A program made the translations under genes and the position numbers. The notes beneath the pieces are model-generated. The model was not told where the DNA came from. It was given only the letters and a program-made list of their open reading frames with translations, and searched no databases. Of a DNA stretch of 64,000 nucleotides, positions 36,926 to 44,484 are shown piece after piece; within the stretch, counting starts at the first letter, position 1; each line of letters opens with the position of its first letter. The DNA comes from Beduinella massiliensis (GTDB taxonomy: Bacteria; Bacillota; Clostridia; Christensenellales; Aristaeellaceae): assembly GCF_900199405.1 (NCBI RefSeq), contig NZ_LT963430.1, positions 2,821,605 to 2,885,604 of the forward strand. Direction: 5' to 3'.

Positions 36926-36972
36926 GGCATTATTTGTCCCGCTTGCCAATTTTCGTCCCACTCGTTAGTATA
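36926..36972 (-). promoter_or_regulatory. cggR promoter and CggR-type operator
   Basis: An extended -10 TGGTATACT (TATACT at 36972-36967) is directly followed by two tandem copies of yGGGAC-N6-TGsC (36960-36926, period 19). The known Bacillus operator is CGGGAC-N6-TGTC repeated with a period of 20. The copy next to the gene has CGGGAC exactly. It covers the inferred transcription start, so CggR would block its own transcription. Confidence 0.7.
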
Positions 36973-37017
36973 CCATAGGCTTCCAAAAGGGCACAAGCGG
37001 AAAAACGCACAAAAAGA

Positions 37018-37263
37018 CTACAGGAAGCTGAACGCGGCGAGCAGCAGCGCCCCCGGCACGCCCAGCACGGCGCTCACAGCCACCGTGAGCAGATTGAGCC
37101 CGACGGCCAACCCCGCTGCCCGCCCGATAAACAGCGCCGCGACCCCCGCCAGGCCGTACACGAGCCGCCTCCAGCCGCGTGCGCCGACCAGCATCCGTCC
37201 CGCGGCGAACAGCGCCGCCATCCCCAGCCCAAAGGTCAGCGTCCATACGATTGAAACGTTCAT
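37018..37263 (-). CDS. bofA: BofA-family pro-sigma-K processing inhibitor
   Basis: Small membrane protein of 81 residues; in Bacillus BofA holds the SpoIVFB protease inactive until the forespore signals. It has an N-terminal helix (VSIVWTLTFGLGMAALFAAG), an Arg-rich loop, and two more hydrophobic stretches; the C-terminal NLLTVAVSAVLGVPGALLLAAF is the BofA signature. The ATG overlaps the stop of the upstream small gene as ATGA, and GGAGGAG precedes it. Confidence 0.88.
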   Translation of the reverse strand: MNVSIVWTLTFGLGMAALFAAGRMLVGARGWRRLVYGLAGVAALFIGRAAGLAVGLNLLTVAVSAVLGVPGALLLAAFSFL

Positions 37264-37532
37264 TTGATCTCCTCCATACTCCTTTGCGCAACCTCCGCTT
37301 CGGGCGCTTCGCGCGTCGCGTCCATCTCCCGCCAAAGCCGCGTGTAATAGGCGTGGCGCCGCCGCGCGGCCTCTGCCTGCAATGCGAGCATTTCCAGCGC
37401 CTCCCGGTCGAGCGTCCAATCCATCGCGTCCTCGGCCTCCCGCTCGTCCTCCGCCGCGCGCCGTGCGGCTTCCCACAGCGCTTCCGCTTCGCCCGCGGGG
37501 CGCAGCCCGAACAAATCGAGAAAATCCCGCAT
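37260..37532 (-). CDS. Small DUF2508-like protein upstream of bofA
   Basis: 90 residues from ATG 37532, 8 bases after GGAGG. It is rich in Ala, Glu and Arg and mostly helical (WTLDREALEMLALQAEAARRRHAYYTRLWREMD). In Bacillus the gene before bofA is yaaL, a DUF2508 protein with the same kind of central helix, so position and character support the match, but sequence identity is low. recR is not next to it. Coupled to bofA by an ATGA overlap. Confidence 0.65.
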   Translation of the reverse strand: MRDFLDLFGLRPAGEAEALWEAARRAAEDEREAEDAMDWTLDREALEMLALQAEAARRRHAYYTRLWREMDATREAPEAEVAQRSMEEIK

Positions 37533-37642
37533 CTCTCCCGCCTCCACTTCCCGTATATGCCATTGTATCGCCGCCCCGCCGGATGCATGACACAAATGCG
37601 TCCGCAGGCGAGCGCTTTTCCGGCTTTCGTTTCGCCGCAGCG

Positions 37643-37683
37643 AAAAAAGAACCGCGGCAGGCTCCCATTGCCCCTGCCGCGGT
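37643..37683 (-). terminator. Terminator of the exported glycan-enzyme operon
   Basis: Perfect 11-bp stem ACCGCGGCAGG / CCTGCCGCGGT (37651-37661 with 37673-37683), followed on the minus strand by TCTTTTTT. It lies directly after the NAGPA-type gene. Confidence 0.9.
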
Positions 37684-37690
37684 CCCTCTG

Positions 37691-38740
37691 TTACCTTTCG
37701 TCCGGCACGATGCGGTCCGAACGGCCGATTCCCATGATTTCCGTCGTCGTCCGCGCGTTCGTCTTTCCCCCGTCGTACTTGCCGATGCGCGTGATTTGCC
37801 TGCCCATGAAGACCATGACCGCGGTCTGTCCGCCGTCCAGGTTGAGCGCCTGCTTGCAGCCCGCCGCCTTCATGTGCTCTGCCAGGAACATGACGGTGAC
37901 GCCGACGCTGACGTTACGAATACGCCCCTCGCCCAGAATTGCAAAATAGTGTCCCGGCTCCACCATGCCGACCGCGCAGCGCGGCTGCTGGCTCGTGAGG
38001 TTGGCCTCCCTCTCCGCGAGCGCCGGATTGATCTCCCCATCCCGAACGAGGTAGGGGCCGAAGGAAAACACGTCCACCGCGCCGCGCGCGAGGTATTCCG
38101 CAGCCGTGAGTTCGTCCGAATGGTAAACGCCCCAGCTGCCGTCCTCGTACATCGCCAGGGTATCCAGATTGGGAAACTTGCTGCGGTTAGCGGGCGGCAC
38201 GCGGTCAAAAAACACGCTGCCTCCGCGAATCACCATGCCGACGATCGCCTTGCGGCCCATCCGATAGGTGTAGTAGTCCGTATTCATGGCGAAGACGACC
38301 TGATTCTCCCGGGCGATCAGCGCCGCCTGCACGTGCTTTTTCTGCGGCTTTTCCGGATCGTAGAGCACGGAGCCGAAACGCTCCTGCCGCGTGTCGCAGA
38401 AGACCTGCGCCTCGTACCAGGTAATCACCGCCTCCGGATCAAAAATGCGGTCGATGCGCACGACGAGCGAAGGAGAAGCGTAGAACCAGACGCCCGCCTC
38501 GTCGTCCTCAAACACAGTTTCACCCCGGAGTGGATGCCCCTGTGCATCCAGCTCCGGCGCGAAAACGGGCCATTCCACCTTTGCCGCGGGCTTTGCATAA
38601 AGCGAAGACGCCTCCGCCGGCGTCGCCTCCATGGCGCTTGACGCGGGAACCGCCCGCTCGCAAAGCGCCGCGCACGGCGCGATCAACGAAAACGCGAGCG
38701 CCAGCGCGGCAATGCGCCGCCTGCATTCCGTCTGTTTCAC
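37691..38740 (-). CDS. Exported phosphodiester glycosidase-domain (NAGPA) protein
   Basis: 349 residues starting at GTG 38740, which overlaps the PIG-L stop as GTGA and has GGAGG upstream. A signal sequence (RRRIAALALAFSLIAPCAALC) is followed from about residue 100 by a NAGPA domain: VVFAMNTDYYTYR, GMVIRGGSVFFDR, DTLAMYEDGSWGVY, SFGPYLVRDGEIN, RCAVGMVEPGHYFAIL and the end ALNLDGGQTAVMVFMGRQI. Such domains hydrolyse sugar-1-phosphodiesters, as in the lysosomal uncovering enzyme. It is the third gene of an all-exported operon. Confidence 0.88.
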   Translation of the reverse strand: MKQTECRRRIAALALAFSLIAPCAALCERAVPASSAMEATPAEASSLYAKPAAKVEWPVFAPELDAQGHPLRGETVFEDDEAGVWFYASPSLVVRIDRIFDPEAVITWYEAQVFCDTRQERFGSVLYDPEKPQKKHVQAALIARENQVVFAMNTDYYTYRMGRKAIVGMVIRGGSVFFDRVPPANRSKFPNLDTLAMYEDGSWGVYHSDELTAAEYLARGAVDVFSFGPYLVRDGEINPALAEREANLTSQQPRCAVGMVEPGHYFAILGEGRIRNVSVGVTVMFLAEHMKAAGCKQALNLDGGQTAVMVFMGRQITRIGKYDGGKTNARTTTEIMGIGRSDRIVPDER

Positions 38741-39963
38741 CCTGCCTCGCCTCCTATGCCGCTTTCGCAATCCTCGATATGCTCGAAGAAATCGTCCTTC
38801 TCCTCGTCCGGCCCTACGCGCGAATACGCAAGCCCGAAGCGCGCGCAGCTCGTCCTTCCCTCGTCCGTCACCTCGAACTCCGTCCGCTGCTGGGTGACGT
38901 GCATCCGGTATGCCTCCTGGGCGACCTCCAGCCCCGTCCTGCCGCCAAACGCCGCCAACGGCTTTCGCCAGTCCATCTCGACGGTGTTTTCCCCATAGAG
39001 GTGCAGGTAAAGCTTCTTGACCTCCCATACGCCGAAGCGCTCCGCCAGTTCGGGCAAGACCGCAGCGTCGCCCGCCCGCTCTACACAGTAGCGCGCCGCG
39101 TCCGCGCAGAGTTTGTGCGCGCCGTGCCCGTATTCGCCGTTCACGTCGTGGGTGAGCACGACGTCGGGTTTATAGCGCCTGATGAGCTCCATCACGAAAG
39201 CGCGCGTATCCGTCTTGCGCCAGCGCGCGTAAGCGTCCTCCAGCTCGCGCGTATACGTATCGTAAAACGTCCCGATGACCGGGTACTGCCGAACGCCCAT
39301 CTGCCACAGCGCGTTGAGCAATTCGCTCCGGCGCGTGGTGTTGGAGTACGTCATGTACGCGACCACCACGTCTTTCCCCCGCTCGGCCGCATAGGTCGGA
39401 ATCGCGCCGCCGAAGAAGAGGATTTCGTCGTCGGGATGCGCGGCAAGCACCAGCAGGTCGGCCTTCTCCGGTGCCGGCTGCCACCGCTGCACCCAGTCCG
39501 GGAGCCGGCCCGCCGTAAAGACGAAAATCTCGTTAAGCTTCAGGGCGGCCTTCTTGCCGCTCGTGTCGATCAGGCGAAGGCGTCCTTTCCCGTCGAGCTC
39601 GACGACGACGTGGTGGTACGCCTGCCCGCCTTCGTACAGCGTGCGCCAGGCGCCGTCCGCGCCTTCTGCCTGCGCCTCTACCGCCCAGGATTTCGGTAGG
39701 TCGGCAAAACAGATGTACAGGTACGCTGCCTCCCGCCCTTCGGGCAAGGTGATCTCAAGGGAAGCGCCCCGTTCCTCACCGCTCTTCCAGAATGTCGTAT
39801 AATCGCGGTCATACAGGCGCCCCGCGCCGTTTTTGCTGCTTCCCGCGAATTCACATTGCGCCGTGATGTCCTCCGCGGGCGTCTCGGCCAGCGCCCCCTC
39901 CGCCAGAGCCACGCCCAGCAGGAGGAAGAGGTACAGGAAAGAGGCGCGTATTCTCTTCGTCAT
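38737..39963 (-). CDS. Exported PIG-L family deacetylase
   Basis: About 408 residues; ATG 39963 has AGGTGA upstream, while GTG 39972 overlaps the previous stop. A signal peptide (FLYLFLLLGVALAEGALA) precedes an N-terminal jelly-roll-like domain (LYDRDYTTFWKS...ASLEITLPEG) reminiscent of discoidin folds, then the PIG-L zinc domain with LVLAAHPDDEILFFGGAIP and DVVLTHDVNGEYGHGAHKLC. PIG-L enzymes remove N-acetyl from GlcNAc groups. Export suggests action on a cell-surface or environmental glycan. Confidence 0.9.
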   Translation of the reverse strand: MTKRIRASFLYLFLLLGVALAEGALAETPAEDITAQCEFAGSSKNGAGRLYDRDYTTFWKSGEERGASLEITLPEGREAAYLYICFADLPKSWAVEAQAEGADGAWRTLYEGGQAYHHVVVELDGKGRLRLIDTSGKKAALKLNEIFVFTAGRLPDWVQRWQPAPEKADLLVLAAHPDDEILFFGGAIPTYAAERGKDVVVAYMTYSNTTRRSELLNALWQMGVRQYPVIGTFYDTYTRELEDAYARWRKTDTRAFVMELIRRYKPDVVLTHDVNGEYGHGAHKLCADAARYCVERAGDAAVLPELAERFGVWEVKKLYLHLYGENTVEMDWRKPLAAFGGRTGLEVAQEAYRMHVTQQRTEFEVTDEGRTSCARFGLAYSRVGPDEEKDDFFEHIEDCESGIGGEAG

Positions 39964-39968
39964 TCCCA

Positions 39969-40766
39969 TCACCTGTCAAATGCGTAGGGAAACTCATAGC
40001 TTCCATCCCCGCTGATGGGTTCAAGGCCCGAAAGCTTCAGGCGCACTGCCGGGCGGCAGCCTTCGTTCATGACCACGCAGCGGATGTAGCCGATCTTGCC
40101 GCCCACCTTCGTGCAGCGTGTGCCGTACCGAAAGGACGTAGACTGCGTGCGCGTCCAGTAAGGGCTGGAGCCGTTGCCGTAAAGAAAGAGCCCGTTCGCC
40201 AGCGCATAAGGCGTTCCGCAGGCCCGGCGCGCCCTCTCCGTCCCGAAGCCGTATGCCGGGTTGTTCAAATCGTCCGACGCGGGCAGGAAGATCATGCCGA
40301 GAGCCTCGTCTTCCTCCAGCATCGACCGCTCCAGCGGCGTGAAGGCCTCGTCCTTAAAGCACGTTTCCGCGATGTGCACACGCCCCAGACGCTGTTTTTG
40401 CAGCAGCGCCTCCCGCTCCGCATCAGGCAGCGGGTCCCCCACAAAAGGGCCGTTGAGCAGCCCGAACAGCTCCGTCTGATTCCACGCGCCGCCCGAGGCA
40501 GCGTAGGCGTCGTCATCCGGGTGCACCCGGTTGTTGAACAGAATGTACTCGCTCAGAAGATACGCTTCTCCCCGCTCCGCGCTGAGCACGCGCCATAGAA
40601 TGGGACGCTCCGTTCCGTCCGCGTCCTGGCTGAAGCTGCCCAGCTCCACGTACTGATACCCGTCCTCGCGGTCGTACCCGCGCAGCGCAAAGCCCGCCAA
40701 ACAGTCAAGGGGAGTCAGCAGGCACATGAGCACCACGACCGCGTACCATAGCCTCCTCATCCTCAC
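39969..40766 (-). CDS. Secreted DUF6273-like protein
   Basis: 265 residues from GTG 40766, 6 bases after AGGAG. A signal peptide (LWYAVVVLMCLLTPLDCLAG) is followed by a single globular domain: YQYVELGSFSQDADGTERPILWRVLSAERGEAYLLSEYIL near the start and a C-terminal YWTRTQSTSFRY...GCRPAVRLKLSGL. The PILWRVL and R-P-A-V-R-L segments are typical of DUF6273-type domains of secreted Bacillota proteins. Function unknown. It is the first gene of a three-gene operon with PIG-L and NAGPA enzymes. Confidence 0.75.
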   Translation of the reverse strand: MRMRRLWYAVVVLMCLLTPLDCLAGFALRGYDREDGYQYVELGSFSQDADGTERPILWRVLSAERGEAYLLSEYILFNNRVHPDDDAYAASGGAWNQTELFGLLNGPFVGDPLPDAEREALLQKQRLGRVHIAETCFKDEAFTPLERSMLEEDEALGMIFLPASDDLNNPAYGFGTERARRACGTPYALANGLFLYGNGSSPYWTRTQSTSFRYGTRCTKVGGKIGYIRCVVMNEGCRPAVRLKLSGLEPISGDGSYEFPYAFDR

Positions 40767-40920
40767 AACACGCTCCTTTTTCTGGGTTTTATCAAATGTT
40801 TTCCAAATTTACGCTCTATCATAAGCAGAATCAGGTCAAAAGTAAAGAGATTTTTCATTTTTTATGAAATGTGCCTGCCTCCATCGGCATGTATCGCCGG
40901 TTTTTTGCCGCTTCGTATAC

Positions 40921-40952
40921 AAAAAACGCCCGCTCAGCAAGACAGGCGTTTT
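40921..40952 (-). terminator. Terminator of the secreted beta-helix-like gene
   Basis: AAAACGCC and GGCGTTTT arms (within 40923-40952); on the minus strand the second arm runs into TTTTTT. It may also end plus-strand transcripts. Confidence 0.75.
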
Positions 40953-40975
40953 CTTCTGTAAATCGGATTCCCGGA

Positions 40976-41896
40976 TTATTCAAAGCGAAAGCAGACGTCC
41001 CTTGGATCTGCTTGATAGTGCTTATAGGCATTATGGCAGGCCCGTGCCCGCGACCGCGCATCGTCCGGGGACACCCGCGGAAGGTAGACGTAGATAAAAC
41101 CTTCCGCCCGCTCGCCCCGCCGCGTCCTGATACCGCCCTGAACAATGCCGTAATCGACCAGCACGGCAGTTCCGGCAGCCTCCACACAGCCGTCGATGCG
41201 GCCCTCATTTTCAATCGTCACGGCTGCGTAATCCCCTCGATAGTGGTTCGCCCGGCAGATCACGTCGCCCGCAATCACCGCTTCCTGCGCATTGCTCAGC
41301 GTCACGCCGCCCTCGCTGCCGGAGGCGGAAAGGTATACCCCCTCCTCGACCAGCCCGGTATTGGCAAAGCGCATCCACGCATCCCGGCCGCGCAGGGAAA
41401 GCCGGCCGATCCTGCCGGGGTTTACGACGTTGACCTGCGCGCCCGGGCCGCCTGAGGCATTCACGGTTCCCATCACGCCGCCGTAGCACCTGAGAAAGGC
41501 CGTCTCCTCGCTCTCCATCGAAACATCGCCCTGAACGAAAGCGTTGTGCCGGATCGTCACGTCCGCTTCCCCGCGAATCGCCAGCGCGGTCTTGCCCTCC
41601 TCGCCCTCCGGCGAGGGCAGCATCGCCGCGTTATCGATGTAGAACGTCCCCTGATCGATCGAGAGCCCGTATAGGCGCACAGGCTCGTCCGACACGCCCT
41701 GCAATGTGATTTCCGCCCCGTGCGCGTTTCGCAGCACCTCGGTCATTTCCAGATCCTCGCTCAGCTCGATGACCGTATTTTTGTCCGCCTCTTCGATCTG
41801 CCTGAGCACTTCCTGCGCATTCTGCGCCCGCGCGAAAAGGGGCAGCGCCATCAGCAGCGCCAGGGAAGCCAGCACTCTCATCCGCATATTCCGCAC
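40976..41896 (-). CDS. Secreted protein with beta-helix-like repeats
   Basis: 306 residues with a signal peptide (VLASLALLMALPLFARAQ). Most of the mature part consists of short strand-turn units (AEITLQGVS, VRLYGLSID, TALAIRGEADVTIRHN, VMGTVNASGGPGAQVNVVN, LSLRGRD, GVTLSNAQEAVIAGDV) as in right-handed beta-helix proteins. No catalytic residues of pectate lyases are recognisable. GTG 41896 lies 4 bases after GGAGGAG; ATG 41887 is an alternative. It is divergent from an XRE regulator with overlapping promoters, which suggests control by it. Confidence 0.75.
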   Translation of the reverse strand: MRNMRMRVLASLALLMALPLFARAQNAQEVLRQIEEADKNTVIELSEDLEMTEVLRNAHGAEITLQGVSDEPVRLYGLSIDQGTFYIDNAAMLPSPEGEEGKTALAIRGEADVTIRHNAFVQGDVSMESEETAFLRCYGGVMGTVNASGGPGAQVNVVNPGRIGRLSLRGRDAWMRFANTGLVEEGVYLSASGSEGGVTLSNAQEAVIAGDVICRANHYRGDYAAVTIENEGRIDGCVEAAGTAVLVDYGIVQGGIRTRRGERAEGFIYVYLPRVSPDDARSRARACHNAYKHYQADPRDVCFRFE

Positions 41897-41971
41897 GCCC
41901 CTCCTCCATACCGATGCGTTCTTTTTCTGTAAACTGGGCAGAAAACCCTTTTTTCTGCGTCTTCTTTCCGC

Positions 41972-42024
41972 ATTCTATCACGGTTTTGGGGAGATTGTCA
42001 ATTTTTAATATCATTTTTGATAAT
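41972..42024. promoter_or_regulatory. Divergent promoters sharing one -35 region
   Basis: On the minus strand TTGACA (42001-41996), 18 bases, TAGAAT (41977-41972) drives the secreted-protein gene. On the plus strand TTGTCA (41995-42000), 18 bases, GATAAT (42019-42024) drives the XRE gene. The two -35 elements lie in the same seven bases. An inverted motif TATCA-TTTTT-GATA overlaps the plus -10 region and could be the regulator's operator. Confidence 0.65.
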
Positions 42025-42072
42025 GCTATATCATTCGTAATTGGGTATGCTGAGCGCAGAGAGGTGAACAGC

Positions 42073-42357
42073 ATGATCGCAGAGCGCATTGCGGCGCTGC
42101 GCCGGCAGAGCGGTTTGACCCAGTCCCAGCTCGCCAAGCGCCTCGGCATCTCGCGCAGCGCAGTCAACGCCTGGGAAATGGGGATTTCCTGTCCGTCGGT
42201 TCTCTATCTCATGGAACTGGCGGACATTTTTCACGTGACGACGGATTACATCCTCTGCCGCGAGGTCGGCGCGGTGCTCGTCATGGAGGGCCTTGCGCCG
42301 GACGAGCAGGAAATCCTCATACGGATGGCGGATTGTCTGAAGCGCAAAAAAATGTGA
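42073..42357 (+). CDS. XRE-family transcriptional regulator
   Basis: 94 residues from ATG 42073, 6 bases after GAGGTGA. An HTH_3 domain fills residues 3-58: IAALRRQSGLTQSQLAKRLGISRSAVNAWEMG and SVLYLMELADIFHVTTDYIL. A short C-terminal tail (EVGAVLVMEGLAPDEQEILIRMADCL) resembles that of SinR/phage-type repressors with an added helix. An upstream in-frame start at 41914 runs through the promoter and is rejected. It is the only plus-strand gene in this stretch and is divergent from the secreted-protein gene. Confidence 0.92.
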   Translation: MIAERIAALRRQSGLTQSQLAKRLGISRSAVNAWEMGISCPSVLYLMELADIFHVTTDYILCREVGAVLVMEGLAPDEQEILIRMADCLKRKKM

Positions 42358-42446
42358 ATGCCCAGCTTCTTTTGGGCATGGTTTTCCATCGCGCAAAAGG
42401 GCGCGGGCGGCAAGCTTCCCCTATCGGAAGCGCCGCCCGCGCTTTT
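42358..42446. terminator. Convergent terminators between the XRE gene and glmS
   Basis: A first plus-strand hairpin, ATGCCCA / TGGGCAT (42358-42379), is followed by GGTTTT. Next is a long bidirectional hairpin with a perfect 11-bp stem GCGCGGGCGGC / GCCGCCCGCGC (42401-42411 with 42432-42442); it has TTTT on the plus side and CCTTTT on the minus side, the latter ending glmS. Confidence 0.85.
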
Positions 42447-42462
42447 ATGGATTTTTTATGGA

Positions 42463-44295
42463 TTATTCGACCGTCACGGATTTGGCCAGGTTGCGCGGCT
42501 TGTCGACGTCGCAGCCCTTGCTGACCGCCATATAATACGCGAGCAGCTGCATCGGTATGACCGCGAGCATCGGCATCAGCAGATCCGGCGCGTCCGGGAT
42601 GAACCAGGTCTTGTCGGCGATGTCCGCCTCCGCCTTGCCGTCGCTTTCGCGCTGTACGCACAGCACGCTCGCCCCCCGCGCGCGCACCTCCTTGATGTTG
42701 GAGCGCATCTTTTCGAGCAGGGCGCTTTGCGTGCACAGGGCGACGACCAACGTTCCCGGTTCAATCAGGGCGATGGTTCCATGCTTGAGCTCGCCCGCCG
42801 CATAGGCCTCGGAGAAGATGTAGCTGATCTCCTTGAGCTTGAGCGAGGCCTCCATCGCCAGCGCCCAGTCCATGCCGCGTCCGATGTAGAACACGTGCCG
42901 CAGATCGAAGTGTCGCGCCGCGAAGCGCTGCATGCGCTCATGCGTCTCCACCGTCTTCTGCGCTTTTTCCGGCAGCGCCTGCATTTCCCGCAGGAGCTCC
43001 CGCGCCGCTTTCTCGTCCATCTCGCCGCGCTTGAGCGCAAGGTCCACCCCCAGCAGCGTCAAAAGCAAAAGCTGCGTGATGTATGCCTTCGTGGAGGCCA
43101 CGGCAATTTCCGGCCCCGCCCAGGTGTACAGCACGCGATCCGCCTCGCGGGCGACCGAGGAGCCCACGACGTTCGTGATTGCCGCCACCTTCGCGCCCTG
43201 GCGCTTGGCCTCGCGCAGCGCGGCCAGGGTATCCGCTGTCTCGCCGGACTGGCTGATGACGAGGAAGAGGTCGCCCTTGCCCAGCTTCTGCGGACGATAA
43301 CGGTATTCGCTGGCGATGTCCGCCGTGACCGACAGGCCCGTGAGCTGCTCGAGCGCATACTTGCCCACGACGCCCGCATGATAGGCCGTGCCGCAGGCTA
43401 CGATGAACACGCGCTTAAGCGCGCGGGCCTCCTCCGCGTCCGGCATGCCTTCCTGCTGGATGGTAAGGCTTGTGAGATCCACGTGCGAGCGAAGCGTCTC
43501 GGAGAGCGCACGCGGCTCCTCCATGATTTCCTTGAGCATGAAGTGCGGATAACCGCCCTTTTCCGCCGACGCCACGTCCCAATCGACGTGAAAGGGCTGC
43601 AGATCCGTCCGTCTGCGCCCATAGGCGTCGTACACGGCGACGCCGTCCGCCTTGAGCACGGCGATCTCGCGGTCGTTCAGGAAGTAGACGTCGCGGGTAT
43701 GAGAAAGGATCGCCGGGATGTCCGAGGCGATGAACTGCTGCTCTTCTCCAAGGCCCACGACCAGCGGGCTGTCCTTGCGCACACAGTACAGGGTGTCCGG
43801 CTCCCGCTGGCAGATGATGCCCAGCGCATAGGAGCCCTCGATGCGGTGCAGCGCCTGTTCGATGGCGCGCCGAATGTCGCCCTTGTCGTAGTAATTGATC
43901 AGGTGCGCGATGACCTCCGTGTCCGTCGAGGAGACGAACGCGCAGCCCTCCCGCTCCAGAAAGCGCTTGAGCTGGGCGTAGTTTTCGATGATGCCGTTGT
44001 GTACGACGGCGATCTCGCCCTTGACATCGGTATGCGGATGCGAGTTAACGTCCGAAGGCTCGCCATGGGTTGCCCAGCGCGTGTGCCCGATGCCGAGCGT
44101 CCCGCCAAGCGGCCTTTCCTTCAGGCGCCCTCGAAGGTTGTCCAGGCGCCCTTTTGCCTTTTCGACGCAGAGCTTTCCATCTTGCACCACCGCGACGCCC
44201 GCCGAATCGTAGCCGCGGTATTCGAGCCGCGACAGGCCTTCGAGCAGGATGGGCGTCGCGTCGGCCTTGCCGACCGTTCCGACGATTCCACACAT
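42463..44295 (-). CDS. glmS: Glutamine-fructose-6-phosphate aminotransferase
   Basis: First step of UDP-GlcNAc synthesis: makes glucosamine 6-phosphate. The 610 residues start MCGIVGTVG with the nucleophile Cys2 of the class II glutaminase domain (RLEYRGYDSAGVAV, HTRWATHGEPSDVNSHPH). The isomerase half has two SIS domains (VACGTAYHAGVVGKYALE, SQSGETADTLAALREAK; GRGMDWALAMEASLKLKEISYI) and ends DKPRNLAKSVTVE as usual. GGAGG precedes the ATG; an upstream start was rejected. Its leader is about 135 bases and structured but shows no glmS ribozyme core. Confidence 0.97.
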   Translation of the reverse strand: MCGIVGTVGKADATPILLEGLSRLEYRGYDSAGVAVVQDGKLCVEKAKGRLDNLRGRLKERPLGGTLGIGHTRWATHGEPSDVNSHPHTDVKGEIAVVHNGIIENYAQLKRFLEREGCAFVSSTDTEVIAHLINYYDKGDIRRAIEQALHRIEGSYALGIICQREPDTLYCVRKDSPLVVGLGEEQQFIASDIPAILSHTRDVYFLNDREIAVLKADGVAVYDAYGRRRTDLQPFHVDWDVASAEKGGYPHFMLKEIMEEPRALSETLRSHVDLTSLTIQQEGMPDAEEARALKRVFIVACGTAYHAGVVGKYALEQLTGLSVTADIASEYRYRPQKLGKGDLFLVISQSGETADTLAALREAKRQGAKVAAITNVVGSSVAREADRVLYTWAGPEIAVASTKAYITQLLLLTLLGVDLALKRGEMDEKAARELLREMQALPEKAQKTVETHERMQRFAARHFDLRHVFYIGRGMDWALAMEASLKLKEISYIFSEAYAAGELKHGTIALIEPGTLVVALCTQSALLEKMRSNIKEVRARGASVLCVQRESDGKAEADIADKTWFIPDAPDLLMPMLAVIPMQLLAYYMAVSKGCDVDKPRNLAKSVTVE

Positions 44296-44435
44296 ATTCA
44301 GTTCCTCCGAGCTTTCGGTCCGCGCGACGGGCTTCACGGGCACCGGGTTCTCCGGCCCCGCCCGGGGCAGACCGTTATTCAGACGCCGCCGTTGGGCTGT
44401 GCAGTTCGTGCACCGCGCGCCGGCGTCCGGTTCCT

Positions 44436-44464
44436 ATTATACGTGAAAACGCCGCGTCATGCAA
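44436..44464 (-). promoter_or_regulatory. Promoter of glmS
   Basis: Perfect TATAAT (44441-44436), 17 bases from TTGCAT (44464-44459, 3 of 6). It implies a leader of about 130 bases. Confidence 0.6.
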
Positions 44465-44484
44465 TTTCCGTCCGCGCAAATGCT

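Noticed and set aside
44296-44441. glmS ribozyme riboswitch upstream of glmS
   Set aside because: The conserved core segments (AGCGCC and GACGAGG) are not found, although the leader is structured.
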